Shown here in pieces: positions 1 through 9,734 of a stretch of DNA of 64,000 nt. Numbering within the stretch: position 1 is the first letter of the stretch; each line of letters begins with the position of its first letter. The notes under the pieces were generated by a model. It did no database searches, was not told the origin of the DNA, and saw only the letters and a program-made list of their open reading frames with translations. A program made the position numbers and the translations under genes. Source of the DNA: Sepiola atlantica. Its lineage: Eukaryota > Mollusca > Cephalopoda > Sepiida > Sepiolidae. The stretch lies in assembly GCA_963556195.1 (NCBI GenBank), contig OY744537.1, forward strand, positions 20,004,226 through 20,068,225, written 5' to 3'.

Positions 1-41
1 ATATATAAAAAAAATCTTTTTTGATTTTCCCTTTTTCATTT

Positions 42-44
<3 letters not shown>

Positions 45-98
<54 letters not shown>
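45..98. repeat. (TA)n microsatellite
   Basis: Pure TA dinucleotide tract adjoining the first copy of the TA-tailed interspersed element. The preceding 44 bases are poly-A/T-rich with nothing recognisable. Confidence 0.95.
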
Positions 99-105
<7 letters not shown>

Positions 106-490
106 CGAACAGCACAAGTAAAGACAATTTTTTTTTTTGTGTCTTAAATAACTAATATAAGTTAGCAAAACATTTATATGGAACAAAACGTAGATTTAGT
201 ATAAGGAACGTTTATGTTTTTGTCTTTTAAGGGAAGTGGGGTCTGATCAACTCTGCTGGAAAGCCATGAAATTAAATACTGTCTTGTTTTTAAATTCCCG
301 AAACAGTTTTTCATGGTAAACAACTGATGATCCCTTAAAATAGTGTTAGAAATAAACTAATATAATAACTGTAAAAAATAAATTGACTTACATGAGTGAT
401 TTTCCACTGGAAGACTTGGGACTATAATTTTTTATTTATTTTTTTAATATAGTTTTAATGGTTGAGAAACTTCCGAGACTATATATATAT
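99..490 (+). repeat. TA-tailed interspersed element, copy A (near full length)
   Basis: About 390 bp of non-coding sequence matching, in reverse orientation, 44891-45272. Its distal part recurs at 2922-3107 and 28995-29196. All copies end in the same sequence (GTTGAGAAACTTCC, then RAGACTATATA) that runs straight into a TA microsatellite. No open frame, terminal inverted repeat or polymerase III box is evident. The shared 3' end and the truncated copies suggest a non-autonomous retroposon with a TA-dinucleotide tail; a Helitron-like or microsatellite-seeding element is the alternative. Family unknown to me. Confidence 0.7.
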
Positions 491-1274
491 AGGTACGTGC
501 AAAAATGGTCGTGGTTTATACGGACTATGAGTATTAAAACGGGCTTATCATAATTATTTCAATTAGTTTCTATTTAAACTTTGATTGTGTTTGAAAGATA
601 AAAGCCTAAAGTTAATCTCCGAAGAAAAATGTAATTTTACGCGTGAAAATAAATTTAAAAATGAAAACTGTTCTTACGTCGGCTAAACACTCAGATAATA
701 ATTGAAATTGAAACTTTAAGAAATTCATTACAACATCTCTTTGAAAGATAAATATCAATTTTCGGGAATTATTACAACGATAATTAGTAAATTAAAGTCT
801 TAAGACATTGAATTAAAAAAAATGTGTACGCACATTTTACTAAAAAAATTCATAATTATCAAAAAACTGTCAGAGTAATGATAACATCTGTAAGTGACGG
901 CAAGCGTTGAAATGTAAACACGATTGTTAGCGACATTCGGAGATAATATGGGAGCACATAATCGCTATAATATATCATTCTATTATTTTACTTTTATAAA
1001 GAAGATATGGTTTTGTAATAATTTATAGAAATTGTATAATTATTATACCATCATAATTATTATACCTTTTTACTTATTAATGCCATTTAATATTTCATTG
1101 AGCTCAATGGGATTTTATTTCCCAATTACAATTCTTTAAATATCGACCAATATATTTTAGTTTTAACCTTTTTATTTTGTTTTGAACGAATTTTTTTGGT
1201 ATAAAAAATGTTCAAAGTTTATTGTCTATCAAAAACTTTGTCGTAAAAGTATTTTTGGTGCATGAAAAAACAAT
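491..1274. other. AT-rich non-coding, nothing recognised
   Basis: Very AT-rich sequence with short homopolymer runs and no convincing coding, repeat or RNA signal. Confidence 0.6.
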
Positions 1275-1475
1275 ATGGCCACTAGCGACCTCCATCAATT
1301 CGCTGTTTTGATACCTCATTGTAATACAGCTTCCTATTCCAGTAGCTTCTTTCCAAGAACTGCAGGCTTGTGGAACTCTCTTCTTGTTGACTGTTCACCT
1401 TCTACCTATAGCATTGGTCTTTTCAAGACTAATGCCAATAGACATCTCCTGTCTTTGCGATAATCATATTTCGTT
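1275..1475 (+). pseudogene. LINE reverse transcriptase C-terminal fragment
   Basis: The frame from 1275 reads HQFAVLIPHC, then SSFFPRTAGLWNSL and FKTNANRHLL. This is the pattern found at the extreme C-terminus of jockey/CR1-group LINE polyproteins (SFFPRTxxLWNSLP...FKxxVNRHLL). Only about 60 codons remain, upstream domains are absent, and a TA microsatellite follows within about 60 bp. It is a dead 3' fragment, not a gene. A second fragment of the same region lies at 37690-37938 on the minus strand. Confidence 0.7.
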
Positions 1476-1524
1476 CTTGTTAGCTCCTTACATCAAGTGG
1501 CTTCATGCCTTGTCTGGAGCGATT

Positions 1525-1527
<3 letters not shown>

Positions 1528-1588
<61 letters not shown>
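1528..1588. repeat. (TA)n microsatellite
   Basis: Uninterrupted TA tract between the LINE fragment and the foldback hairpin. Confidence 0.95.
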
Positions 1589-1591
<3 letters not shown>

Positions 1592-1694
1592 TGTAGATTT
1601 CAATTTTGTGTTGAGAATCTGAATAACAGAGCTCAATGTAATTTAAACAGAGCAAAACAGAATTATAAAAAAGAAAACACTATACACACATTAA

Positions 1695-1757
1695 GGTTGT
1701 ATACATTATAACTTATTTCGACCCCTTAATTAGGTCTCCTCAGATGTATAAACAACC
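1695..1757 (-). ncRNA. Candidate type-I hammerhead ribozyme, left arm
   Basis: Mirror copy of the motif at 1772-1834, read on the minus strand. Core CTGAGGA fits the CUGANGA consensus. Stem II is GACC/GGTC, followed by GAA and a 3-bp stem III (ATA/TAT, loop AGT). The cleavage-site base is A. Stem I is TATACAT/ATGTATA, extended by GGTTG/CAACC past a 2-nt bulge. Seen by hand folding; self-cleavage is inferred. Confidence 0.6.
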
Positions 1758-1771
1758 ACGTTTTTTGACGT

Positions 1772-1834
1772 GGTTGTTTATACATCTGAGGAGACCTAAT
1801 TAAGGGGTCGAAATAAGTTATAATGTATACAACC
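1772..1834 (+). ncRNA. Candidate type-I hammerhead ribozyme, right arm
   Basis: Elements in order: stem I strand 1772-1785 (GGTTG, TT bulge, TATACAT); core CTGAGGA 1786-1792; stem II GACC 1793-1796 with GGTC 1806-1809; G12-A13-A14 at 1810-1812; stem III ATA 1813-1815 with TAT 1819-1821 around loop AGT; A17 at 1822; stem I return strand 1823-1834. All conserved core positions and the G10.1-C11.1 pair are present. Hammerheads of this minimal layout are known from Penelope-like elements and retrozymes. A coding role is excluded by stops. Activity is untested. Confidence 0.65.
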
Positions 1835-1864
1835 TTAATGTGTGTATAGTTTTTTCTTTTTTAT

Positions 1865-1868
<4 letters not shown>

Positions 1869-1961
<93 letters not shown>
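1869..1961. repeat. (CT)n-(TA)n compound microsatellite
   Basis: About 30 bp of CT repeats switching directly to about 60 bp of TA repeats. The same CT-to-TA junction occurs at 18711-18820, also downstream of a foldback hairpin. Confidence 0.95.
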
Positions 1962-1963
<2 letters not shown>

Positions 1964-2921
1964 AAATTCAGTAGTATACAAAATTTATTACATCATAAAT
2001 ATTTTGTATTCATGTTCAAAATTTTTTAACGTTCAACAATATTTTCCATGTGTACACACGTTTCGGGAAAATCAATTTCATCATCATCATCTTTACATCA
2101 GGGTAAAAACTTGGCAATTTAATGACTTTTTTTATCAGAATACATTTTTGATCAACTTCAACTCGGGAAACTTGTAATAGAAATATTCGCAATAATTTAA
2201 AAAAACGAAAATACAACACAAAGTTCAAAAGGATGGAAATAGTGCAACATTGTTTCCATAATGACGTCAGGCTAAATCCGCGAGATTAATAAAACATCAA
2301 ACTATGTTAAGTTAACTTTCTGTTGTTTTGTGTTTGTTAAGTCAACCATTAAAAAACAGTTACAGACTCTTACAATACCGGACGAAAATAGGTAATTAAA
2401 ACGTCACGATAAAGGCTTTGTAATGGTTTGTAAAAAAAATTAGGGAAAAGAAAAAAAGAAAGAAGAAAAGAAAAAATAAGACACTGGGGAGTAAAGAAGA
2501 AGAAAAAAAGAATAATAGGTTTTCCTAAAATACGTGTTTTTTTATATATATATATTTTTTTATGTATTATTTTCATTAATAAAATTAATGGCGGATATTT
2601 TGAAAGAAAACAAGATTATCTTTTTTTTAATGTCTTACTATTCCTATTTTTTTTATGTTGACCTACGAAATGGTATAATTAAAAAGAATTCCCATTGGTC
2701 TGTAAAAAAGGAAAAACAATGAAAAAAAAAGAAAGACAAATAAGCTAAATGAACAATTTTGAATGCTAAAGGTTGTTTTTTTTTTGTTGCTTAATGGTGA
2801 TTGTAAAAGATTCACTAGTTAAGCTTTTTAAAAAATATTTTGAATTTTGTTATCAAGAGTATGTATATTTTAAAATGAGCAGAGACAATTGTTTGAATTA
2901 ATAAAATTAATTCGGAACATT
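1962..2921. other. AT-rich non-coding with a retroelement-end-like patch
   Basis: Mostly AT-rich sequence. Around 2050-2110 the minus strand has a CTGATG...CCCGAAACGTG arrangement resembling the ends of Penelope-like elements, but no hammerhead core can be completed. Nothing else was recognised. Confidence 0.4.
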
Positions 2922-3102
2922 TAAATTCCCGAAACAGTTTTTCATGGTAAACAACTGATGATCCCTTAAAATAGTGTTAGAAACTAATATAATAACTGTA
3001 AAAACTAAATTGACTTACATGAGTGATTTTTCACTGAAAGACTTGGGACTAAATTTTTTTAATTTTTTCTTTTAATATAGTTTTAATGGTTGAGAAACTT
3101 CC

Positions 3103-3107
<5 letters not shown>
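2922..3107 (+). repeat. TA-tailed interspersed element, copy B (5'-truncated)
   Basis: Matches the last ~190 bp of copy A, starting at AAATTCCCGAAACAG and ending in GAGACTATATA, with only small indels. Truncation at the end distal to the TA tail is what target-primed retroposition would produce. Confidence 0.8.

Positions 3108-3187
<80 letters not shown>
3108..3187. repeat. (TA)n microsatellite (tail of copy B)
   Basis: Uninterrupted TA tract continuing directly from the element's conserved end. Confidence 0.95.
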
Positions 3188-3188
<1 letters not shown>

Positions 3189-3731
3189 TGTGTACGACGA
3201 CAAGTCAGCAAGTTTGTCACCGTGCACACTTCAGTTGCATGAGAGATCTATTTTGTTTATATGTAGACATAATAACTTGCGTTATGTCGAGTTGTAGTTC
3301 GGTCGGCGTATTGATACACAGGTGATGAACACATCACTGACATGCGCACTTGAAGCCTACTGATTTCCACTCAGCTATTTTCCCGGGAAAATACAAAGCA
3401 GTTCGAGTCGAGACTACAATGTAGACATACTAGTATTCTCTTTCTCTCCTCGTCATTATCATGGTTACGAGGGTCGGGAATAAACTCAAGACCAACTGGA
3501 ATTATATTACCTTTATGCCTGCCGATCATGTAACGCAACTAACATGTTCATGTATTCTTGTTCCAGTTAAATAAATATATTCTTGTAGAGAAACCGTTGG
3601 TGTTTTCCTTTGAACTCTGGTGACTCTTTTCTTATTCAAGTCAGATACAACCGACTCAGTAAAATGGCTATCTCCTGTTTCGACACTCCACATACACACC
3701 TCCACTCAACAATAAAAGCATCTGGCAACTA
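3188..3731. other. Unique non-coding sequence
   Basis: More balanced base composition than its neighbours. It includes a short palindrome (TTTTCCCGGGAAAA) near 3380 and an AATAAA-like stretch near 3570. It could be a decayed LTR, but I found no paired target duplication. Confidence 0.35.
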
Positions 3732-3978
3732 CTCCTATTTATCTACGTCCCACAAAGTAGAATGTGACACAAGGTCGGAAGGTGGGAATTTGTACTCTAG
3801 AGGAAGAGTACGGAGTTTTTAAAAAAAATTCCTGGGCAGCGCGCCTCAGACAGTAAGCAATAAACTTACTCCTCCCCAAAGAGGGGAGGCAAAGCCTGGG
3901 AGGGGGTTAACCTCCCATAACTGCACAGGACAGTGGGAACAGATACTACACTTTGATCTTAGCCAAAAGACCAAAGAA
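3732..3978 (-). mobile_element. U2-snRNA-headed SINE, copy 1
   Basis: On the minus strand the head reads GGTCTTTTGGCTAAGATCA then GTGTAGTATCTGTTC, which is positions about 7-45 of U2 snRNA including the branch-point recognition sequence GTAGTA, with one extra A. The body follows (GAGGCGCGCTGCCCAGG etc., shared with 4139-4386 and 30.1-30.7 kb), then a tail GTAGATAAATAGGAG. Only the 5' part of U2 is present, so this is not a U2 gene. It fits the class of SINEs with snRNA-derived heads (SINEU). Faces copy 2 in inverted orientation, about 160 bp away. Confidence 0.8.
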
Positions 3979-4138
3979 GACTACTATTCACCCATTATGA
4001 CGTTACAAAGGATGAATGGCTTTTGATCATTATCATTCATCTTTTGTAATGTTATCATTTATGACATCATCCATTTTAAAGTAAATATGTATATTTGTAG
4101 ATATTTACACGGTGACAAGAAAAATAACAATTTCGGAT

Positions 4139-4386
4139 GCTTCCTCGGTCTTTTGGCTAAGATCAAAGTGTAGTATCTGTTCTGACTGTCCTGTGCAGTT
4201 ATGGGAGGTTAACCCCCTCCCATGCTTTGCCTCCCCTCTTTGGGGAGGAGTAAGTTTATTGCTTACTGTCTGAGGCGCCCTGCCCAGGCAATTTTTTGAG
4301 ATTCTCCTCACTCTTCCTCTAGAGTGAAAATTCCCACCTTCCGACCTTGTGTCACATTCTACTTTGTGTGACGTAGATAAATAGGA
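4139..4386 (+). mobile_element. U2-snRNA-headed SINE, copy 2
   Basis: U2-like head at 4146-4182, body with CCTCCC/GGGAGG hairpin-forming segments, and the same TAAATAGGAG tail as copy 1, on the opposite strand. The two copies plus the short ATTCATC/GATGAAT inverted repeat between them form a roughly 650 bp imperfect palindrome. Amplification presumably used LINE machinery in trans; the partner LINE is not identifiable here. Confidence 0.85.
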
Positions 4387-4861
4387 GAAAAATAACACGA
4401 TAACGAACAAACACGCCTCACAAGAGTTTAACAGTGTGTAGATAAATATATAGATATAAAGCTCGAGTCAATGTTCTTTTTTCTACACAACAAACTTTCA
4501 AAGCAAAACTAAATCACACCGAGTCGATGATTTTTGAGAAAAACTTTGAATAAATGGGTTCATCTGACAAGACATTATCATGGCGAAACGAACTCTTCGT
4601 AAGTACGAAAACAATTGTTTTAATAATTTTTGTGCATAATTCTGTAGTTTACTGCTTAATCTTTGGCAATGAAAATTATTTTTAGGTACTTGTTTAGGAC
4701 CCAAATTAAAATCGGCGTCGGTAGTTTTCGGATGTTTACGTAGACGGCCGAAAAAAGCCGAATGAAAAGTCGGTTGCCTGCGTCTAAAAATTAAAAAAAA
4801 CGAGATTGGATGTACAACTGGAAAAAATGTTTTCTTTTTACACGTAAAACTTTTTTTTTTT
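4387..4861. other. Non-coding, nothing recognised
   Basis: AT-rich with poly-A/T runs. A 124-codon minus frame here has no recognisable motif and low-complexity composition; I do not call it a gene. Confidence 0.5.
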
Positions 4862-4931
4862 AAGTCTTCCATTTCAAGTCTGAAGAGAAGGCCAGTCCCA
4901 GGAGCTTATCAAAGCGGTGGGCTTCCTCAAG

Positions 4932-5031
<100 letters not shown>

Positions 5032-5625
5032 AATAACCTGATCATTAATGCTATTCGAGGCGTTTTCATAGATGGTTGTATCATCAGCATAAATGTTGAC
5101 GAATGATCTTAGAATGTGGTTTGATCAGGAAGACGGTTGTTCCCAGAATGGAATCCTGAGGCACGCCAGCGTTGATACTGTGCGCTTCAGACTTCTGTCC
5201 ATCAACAACTACTTTTATAGACCTGTACCAGAGAGAAAGGATTCGATGGTTGAGGACATTTCTATATATTCCATAGCTAGCAAGCTTGTGAAGTAAACCT
5301 TTGTGCCAAACCCAGTATCAAAGGCATTTGATATGTCAAGAGCTATTGCTCTAGAAACGAAGCCTCCATCAATAGATTCACTGATCCTGTGTGATATTAC
5401 AGTCAGCACATAAGCTGTTGATCTTGCAGGACGAAATCCATATTGCTTGTCACTGAGTAGATTATTTTTGCTGAGATGGTTGACAACTTCTTGATTTATC
5501 ACAGATTCAAGCAACTTACTCATGACACACAGGAGACTGATTGGTCTGTACTGAGATGTTGAGGACCGGTCATCAGTATTTTTTGAATATTGGACAGACT
5601 GACGAGGTTTTCCAAGGTGTCGGAC

Positions 5626-5680
5626 AGCTGTTCAATCGTTACTTAAAGGAGAAGTTCCCTTAAGCAACGATTGAACAGCT
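5626..5680. repeat. Small inverted repeat within the LINE relic
   Basis: AGCTGTTCAATCGTT at 5626-5640 is the exact reverse complement of 5666-5680, with inner CTTAA/TTAAG pairing. It coincides with a break in the reverse-transcriptase frame, suggesting a local inverted duplication rather than a functional hairpin. Confidence 0.7.
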
Positions 5681-6285
5681 TTGTAACAATAGGAGCGCTC
5701 GTTCAGGTTGCAGTTTTTAATCACGCTGATGGGGATGTTGTCAGGACCAGTTGCTCTGCTGGCATCAAGGTTTCGGATAAGTTTCGCAACATCCCGGACA
5801 GATATGTGGATGTGGATGTCGCTCAGAGTGTTTACAGTCATGGGGGGATTCAAGAGGTAGGTGACCTGATCACAAAGGGTGGGATTTGATGCAAAGTTCT
5901 TTGTAAAAGGTTTGGCTTTGTTAGACGCTGAGGAAACCACCTCTGGTCCATAGATGATGGTTGGAATAGAGGATACGCTTTTGTTCAGGAACCTGTTCGT
6001 AATATGCCAGAACTCGTGGGAACCAAACTTCTGCTCGGCTACTCTGGATTAAGTAGATGGGTCGTCTTTTTCTTTTGCGGTTTTTATAACCTTTTTTGCA
6101 GTGGTTACTGGCAGTCCTAAAGGCGGATTTAGTTTCAGAACATCTATTTTGTTGAAACCTATTGAAATGGTGGTTTCGGTCGGCGACAGCAGCGGGGTAC
6201 ATTCAGAGGTGTATCGCGGCTAGGAGTTTGGTTTTTATTAGAATTTCTTGGAGGGTATGAAGTTCTCAATACCAGCGATTGAATG

Positions 6286-6494
6286 TGTTACACCGGCCGT
6301 TCTTACACAGGAGAAACTACACCGGTTGTCACTATAAATAGTGCGAGTCACCAGAGACACAGAGAAGAAAAGCACAGTCTTGTAACTGTCTAGCCAAGTG
6401 CTAGTCACTTTCTTACTTTGTTAATACACTTGTTAAACCAACCCTCGACTTGACTTCCTTTATTTATTATTTACTGTTGGACAACTTCACAACA
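6286..6494 (+). mobile_element. Solo LTR with 5-bp target-site duplication
   Basis: 209 bp starting TGTTACACC and ending CACAACA (TG...CA ends), flanked by the direct repeat GAATG at 6281-6285 and 6495-6499. A TATA-like CTATAAATAG occurs at about 6331. Removing the LTR restores the surrounding LINE sequence (FNRWY...ELHTLQEILIKTKL on the minus strand), which proves insertion. A 5-bp duplication and short LTR suit Ty3/gypsy-type elements; with no internal region the family is inferred. Orientation follows the TATA-like box. Confidence 0.8.
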
Positions 6495-7300
6495 GAATGT
6501 GATACAGGACACATTCTTTTTAAACATGGAATGTAGGAGAATTTCTGACATGAAGGATCTGAAGCTGTCCCAGTCGATCACCAGGTATCGATACATTGTG
6601 CGATGGAAAGAGACTTAAGAGGACTTGTTTCACTTTGTTCTGATCTTGATTGAGACTACTGAGTGATCAGAAGATCCCAGTGGAGACAGGACAGAGGATG
6701 CGCATAGTTCAGGACAGGTTGTTAAGAAAAGATCAAGAAGACGTGCAAAATGTCCGTACACCACCAGGAACGCGGGTGGGTTTGTCAACAATCTGTGTTA
6801 GATCATAAGCAAGAAACACCGTAACAACACCGCCCTTCGTCGTCAGCCTTGTTTGAATGAACTAGCCAGTCAACTGAGAGGAGACGATAGAGAGAAAGAT
6901 GAAAGCGGTGATGTACGTAAGAGCAACACGGAAACACATATAGGGCAAATTATGGTCTTCGTAGGAAATGTCCCTACGACAAGGAAAACCATCTCTGGTG
7001 TAGGCACAGATTCCATGATCATGGCGATCATGGGGGTCGGGTTTAGAGATCATATTTGAGTATTCTGGGATTATGAAGTCATCAGTAGAAACTGAAAAGC
7101 TTATACCAGTTTCTCATAGGAACAGCAGGTCAGGTTTGGTCTCCTGTAAATATACAACGGAAGGTTGGAACGTAGACCCCTGATGTTGGAAAAAGAGACA
7201 TGATAGTAGGGATCTACGTTGGGAGTTTGGGTTCTGGGTTTAAGCTTTTGATTTGTTGGGAGACTTTTAATGTTGGGAATGGAAGATTTGTGGAAGAGAT

Positions 7301-7749
7301 CATCAGATGAGTTTAGAGCAGAACAAAGAGAGAGTGAGTAAAAGAAAGATGTCTTCAAAACCATTGAAGAAAAAAAAAGCCATAGCAGTTTCCACTAATA
7401 TGGCATCGAGAGGCTGCCACCAGAAACTACTGCGTGGCTCAGACTCCATTCACCAAACGATAATGCAGCAATTCTGGTATTATACACCTGCTGACAGGAC
7501 AGCTTCCTTGGGGGTTACTCCAAGGTTCGGGTCATTGGACTGTCAGGCGAATAACGTCAGGCCAGGAAAACGTTTACCTCTAGCACCCTTATTAGTGACA
7601 TGGCAACAAGAATAGAGAGAGAATTACCCAAGACATCTCCAGCTACTGAACACACTACACTGCCTCCCCAGAGGACAGTGGTTTCTTCCCCCTTTGCCAG
7701 AAACATCACTCATAGGATGAGGACTAAGTGGCAAATTAGGGAAGGCGAG
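7301..7749. other. Non-coding between LINE and mariner relics
   Basis: Moderate GC. Small open frames on both strands lack recognisable motifs. It may be LINE 5' untranslated sequence in its first part (minus strand). Confidence 0.35.
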
Positions 7750-8670
7750 AGTTACAGGCTGACGAAAGTGCATCGACAGTGCATTTTCTACTCTCGAAAC
7801 AGCTAGTAGTCGCCTGGGGTTAGATCCAGAGAATAGGATGGGTGAGGAAGCAATTCGAAGTGCAGTTCATGTAGTTTTACCATCGTTGCAATCGACTTGT
7901 GACATGGTGCATTGTCTTGGTGAAAGAGCACCTTTTCTTCTTCTTCATTTGTGACCGTTTTGGGTCGATTTCTTTCTTCAAACGCACCAATAATGCTATA
8001 TAATAGTTGCTATTGATGGATCTTCCTTCCCAAAATACCTTGCGCATCCCAAAATACGAAGGCCAAAAGTCGCTTTAGACGGCTTTCACCTGCTGTTGTC
8101 GACTCAACCGTTGTTGATCCATGTTTCATCCGTTGTCACATATTGACGCAAAATATCCATTTTGCTTCGTTGAAACAGTTGCAAACAACGTCCGTCGATG
8201 CGTTGTTGTTTTTGAGTGACAGTGAGCAAACGCAGCATTCATTTTAAACACAGCTTTCTCATTGACAAATGTTTTCGGAAAATGGCGAATACACTGTTTT
8301 TTTTTAATACCTTCAACTCCTCTACTATCTCACGCAACTTTAATTTATGATCGGCTAAAACGAGTTGGTGGACTTTTCAACGTTTATTCCGGTACAACTG
8401 CCAAAGTTGGCTGACCTGAGGGTTCAGCATCATTTGTGTCTTTTTCAATAGAGTCTGGTTTGTCTTCCATTTAGCACACATAACACAAACAACGCGACCT
8501 GACATATACGACCGAGTTTAAAGTCAATACACCACCGTTTTATTGTGTTTTTTTTTTCTGACGGTACAGTGTCCGAATAACACTTTCCTAAGCCATTGGT
8601 TTGCTTCAACAGTATTTTCTCCCATCAGAAAGCAATGCTTTATCAACACACGAAATTCAGATTTTTCCAT
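7750..8670 (-). pseudogene. mariner transposase relic (first of two)
   Basis: From the ATG at 8670 the minus strand reads MEKSEFRVLIKHCFLMGENT, the start of mariner transposases (HTH_48-type N-terminal domain). Further along, FHQDNAPCHKSIATMVK (7900-7945) carries the second catalytic Asp, and YSLDLTPGDY near 7813 the third. Several frameshifts and stops occur, including one right after the GDY motif, and the first helix-turn-helix region is broken. No clean terminal inverted repeats were found. A dead DNA transposon. Confidence 0.85.
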
Positions 8671-8974
8671 TGTTTTGAAAATATGTGACGGTAGCTTCAC
8701 TTGAATAACTGTAATTTGTAAACTAATAATCCGACTGAGAGCAAATTCTGACGCTTGCATCTAAAAGTTATTGTTTTATAAAAATCATCTGGATTATTTT
8801 CATTAGTGGCGCTATGTATATATATCAGGTCCGGGACTTATTGAGTGAGGTGTTATTACAACATTTAAAAATTAATTTCTTCTGACAGGAAAATAACTAA
8901 TTTACGTTTTTACTAAAATCTTTTGTTGTTTGATCTACGTCTTCGCTTCTAAATCCCACGGGTTTTTGCCCCTT
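8671..8974. other. Flank of mariner relic
   Basis: AT-rich sequence that probably includes the mariner 5' untranslated region. No terminal repeat identified. Confidence 0.35.
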
Positions 8975-9508
8975 CGATCTGTCCGTCACACATTTTTCTC
9001 CTTCGATCTGTCCGTCACACATTTTGCTCTTTCGATCTGTCCGTCACACATTTTGATCCTTCGATCTGTGCGTCAGATATTTTGTTCCTGCAATCTGTCC
9101 GTAATCCCTATTCTCCTTTTGATCTGTCCGTCACACATTTTTCTCCTTCGAGCTGTCCGTCACACATTTTGCCTCTTCAGTCGCTCCGTCAGGCATTTTA
9201 TTTCTTCGATCTGTCCGTCACACATTCTGCTCTTTTAGTCTGTCCGCCAGACATTTTACTCTTTTGATCTGTCTGTTACACATTTTGCTCCTTCGAACTG
9301 TCCGTCACACATTTTGCTCCTTCAATCTTATCGTCACACATTTTGCCATTTCAGTCTCTCCGTCAGTCATTTTATTTCTTCGATCCGTCCGTCACACATT
9401 CTGCTCTTTTAGTCTGTCCGCCAGACATTTTGCTCCTTCAATCATATTTTGCTGCTTCGATCTCTTCGTCACACATTTTGCTCCTTCGATTTGTTCGTCA
9501 CGCTTAAG
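8975..9508. repeat. 30-bp minisatellite, about 18 copies
   Basis: Tandem units close to CTTCGATCTGTCCGTCACAC followed by ATTTTGCTCC, period 30, each with scattered substitutions. Because 30 is divisible by three and the unit lacks stops in the plus frames, it yields long translations of the CPSHILLLRSVRHTF type. These are by-products: no start context, no domain, and unit variants are not biased to third positions. Confidence 0.92.
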
Positions 9509-9734
9509 TTAGTTCAATAAAATATCAAAAGAAAAACTACAAAGTCGAATGTGATGAAAACTTTTGGATTTACTCAAATATTTTTCAGTTATTTAGAAAA
9601 TGTGGTTGTCCTTAGTTTATCGCTCATGAGTTTGAAATAGCATTTTCGTTCGTCTCTTACGAATTAGTTTGCAAAGGCAGTATTTGTGGTAGCGATACTA
9701 TTATAGTATAAAAAAAATAAAACTCATTCTGTGG
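9509..9734. other. AT-rich spacer
   Basis: No feature recognised. Confidence 0.5.

Larger units (their letters stand above)
1660..1869. repeat. 210-bp foldback inverted repeat (two divergent retroelement ends)
   Basis: Arms 1660-1761 and 1768-1869 are reverse complements over 102 bp with essentially one mismatch, separated by 6 bases. Each arm, read outward from the centre, contains a hammerhead-ribozyme fold. The simplest reading is two copies of one retroelement end (Penelope-like terminal repeats are known to carry hammerheads) joined head to head. The outer right side runs directly into (CT)n then (TA)n. The near-identity of the arms implies a recent origin or gene conversion. Confidence 0.9.

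Noticed and set aside
285..400. CTGATGATCCCTTAA...GAAA in the TA-tailed element as a further hammerhead
   Set aside because: Core-like letters are present, but stem II does not pair and neither stem I nor stem III can be drawn; copy D even loses the GAAA spacing.
2048..2115. CTGATG...CCCGAAACGTG on the minus strand as a hammerhead
   Set aside because: Core reads CTGATGT, not CTGANGA, and flanking strands do not pair to give stem I.
3610..3822. 70-codon plus frame near the first SINE
   Set aside because: Its second half is antisense SINE tail sequence, repeated in the other SINE copy; no independent coding evidence.
4139..4190. Functional U2 snRNA gene
   Set aside because: Only the first ~45 nt of U2 match; the Sm site and 3' stem-loops are replaced by the SINE body.
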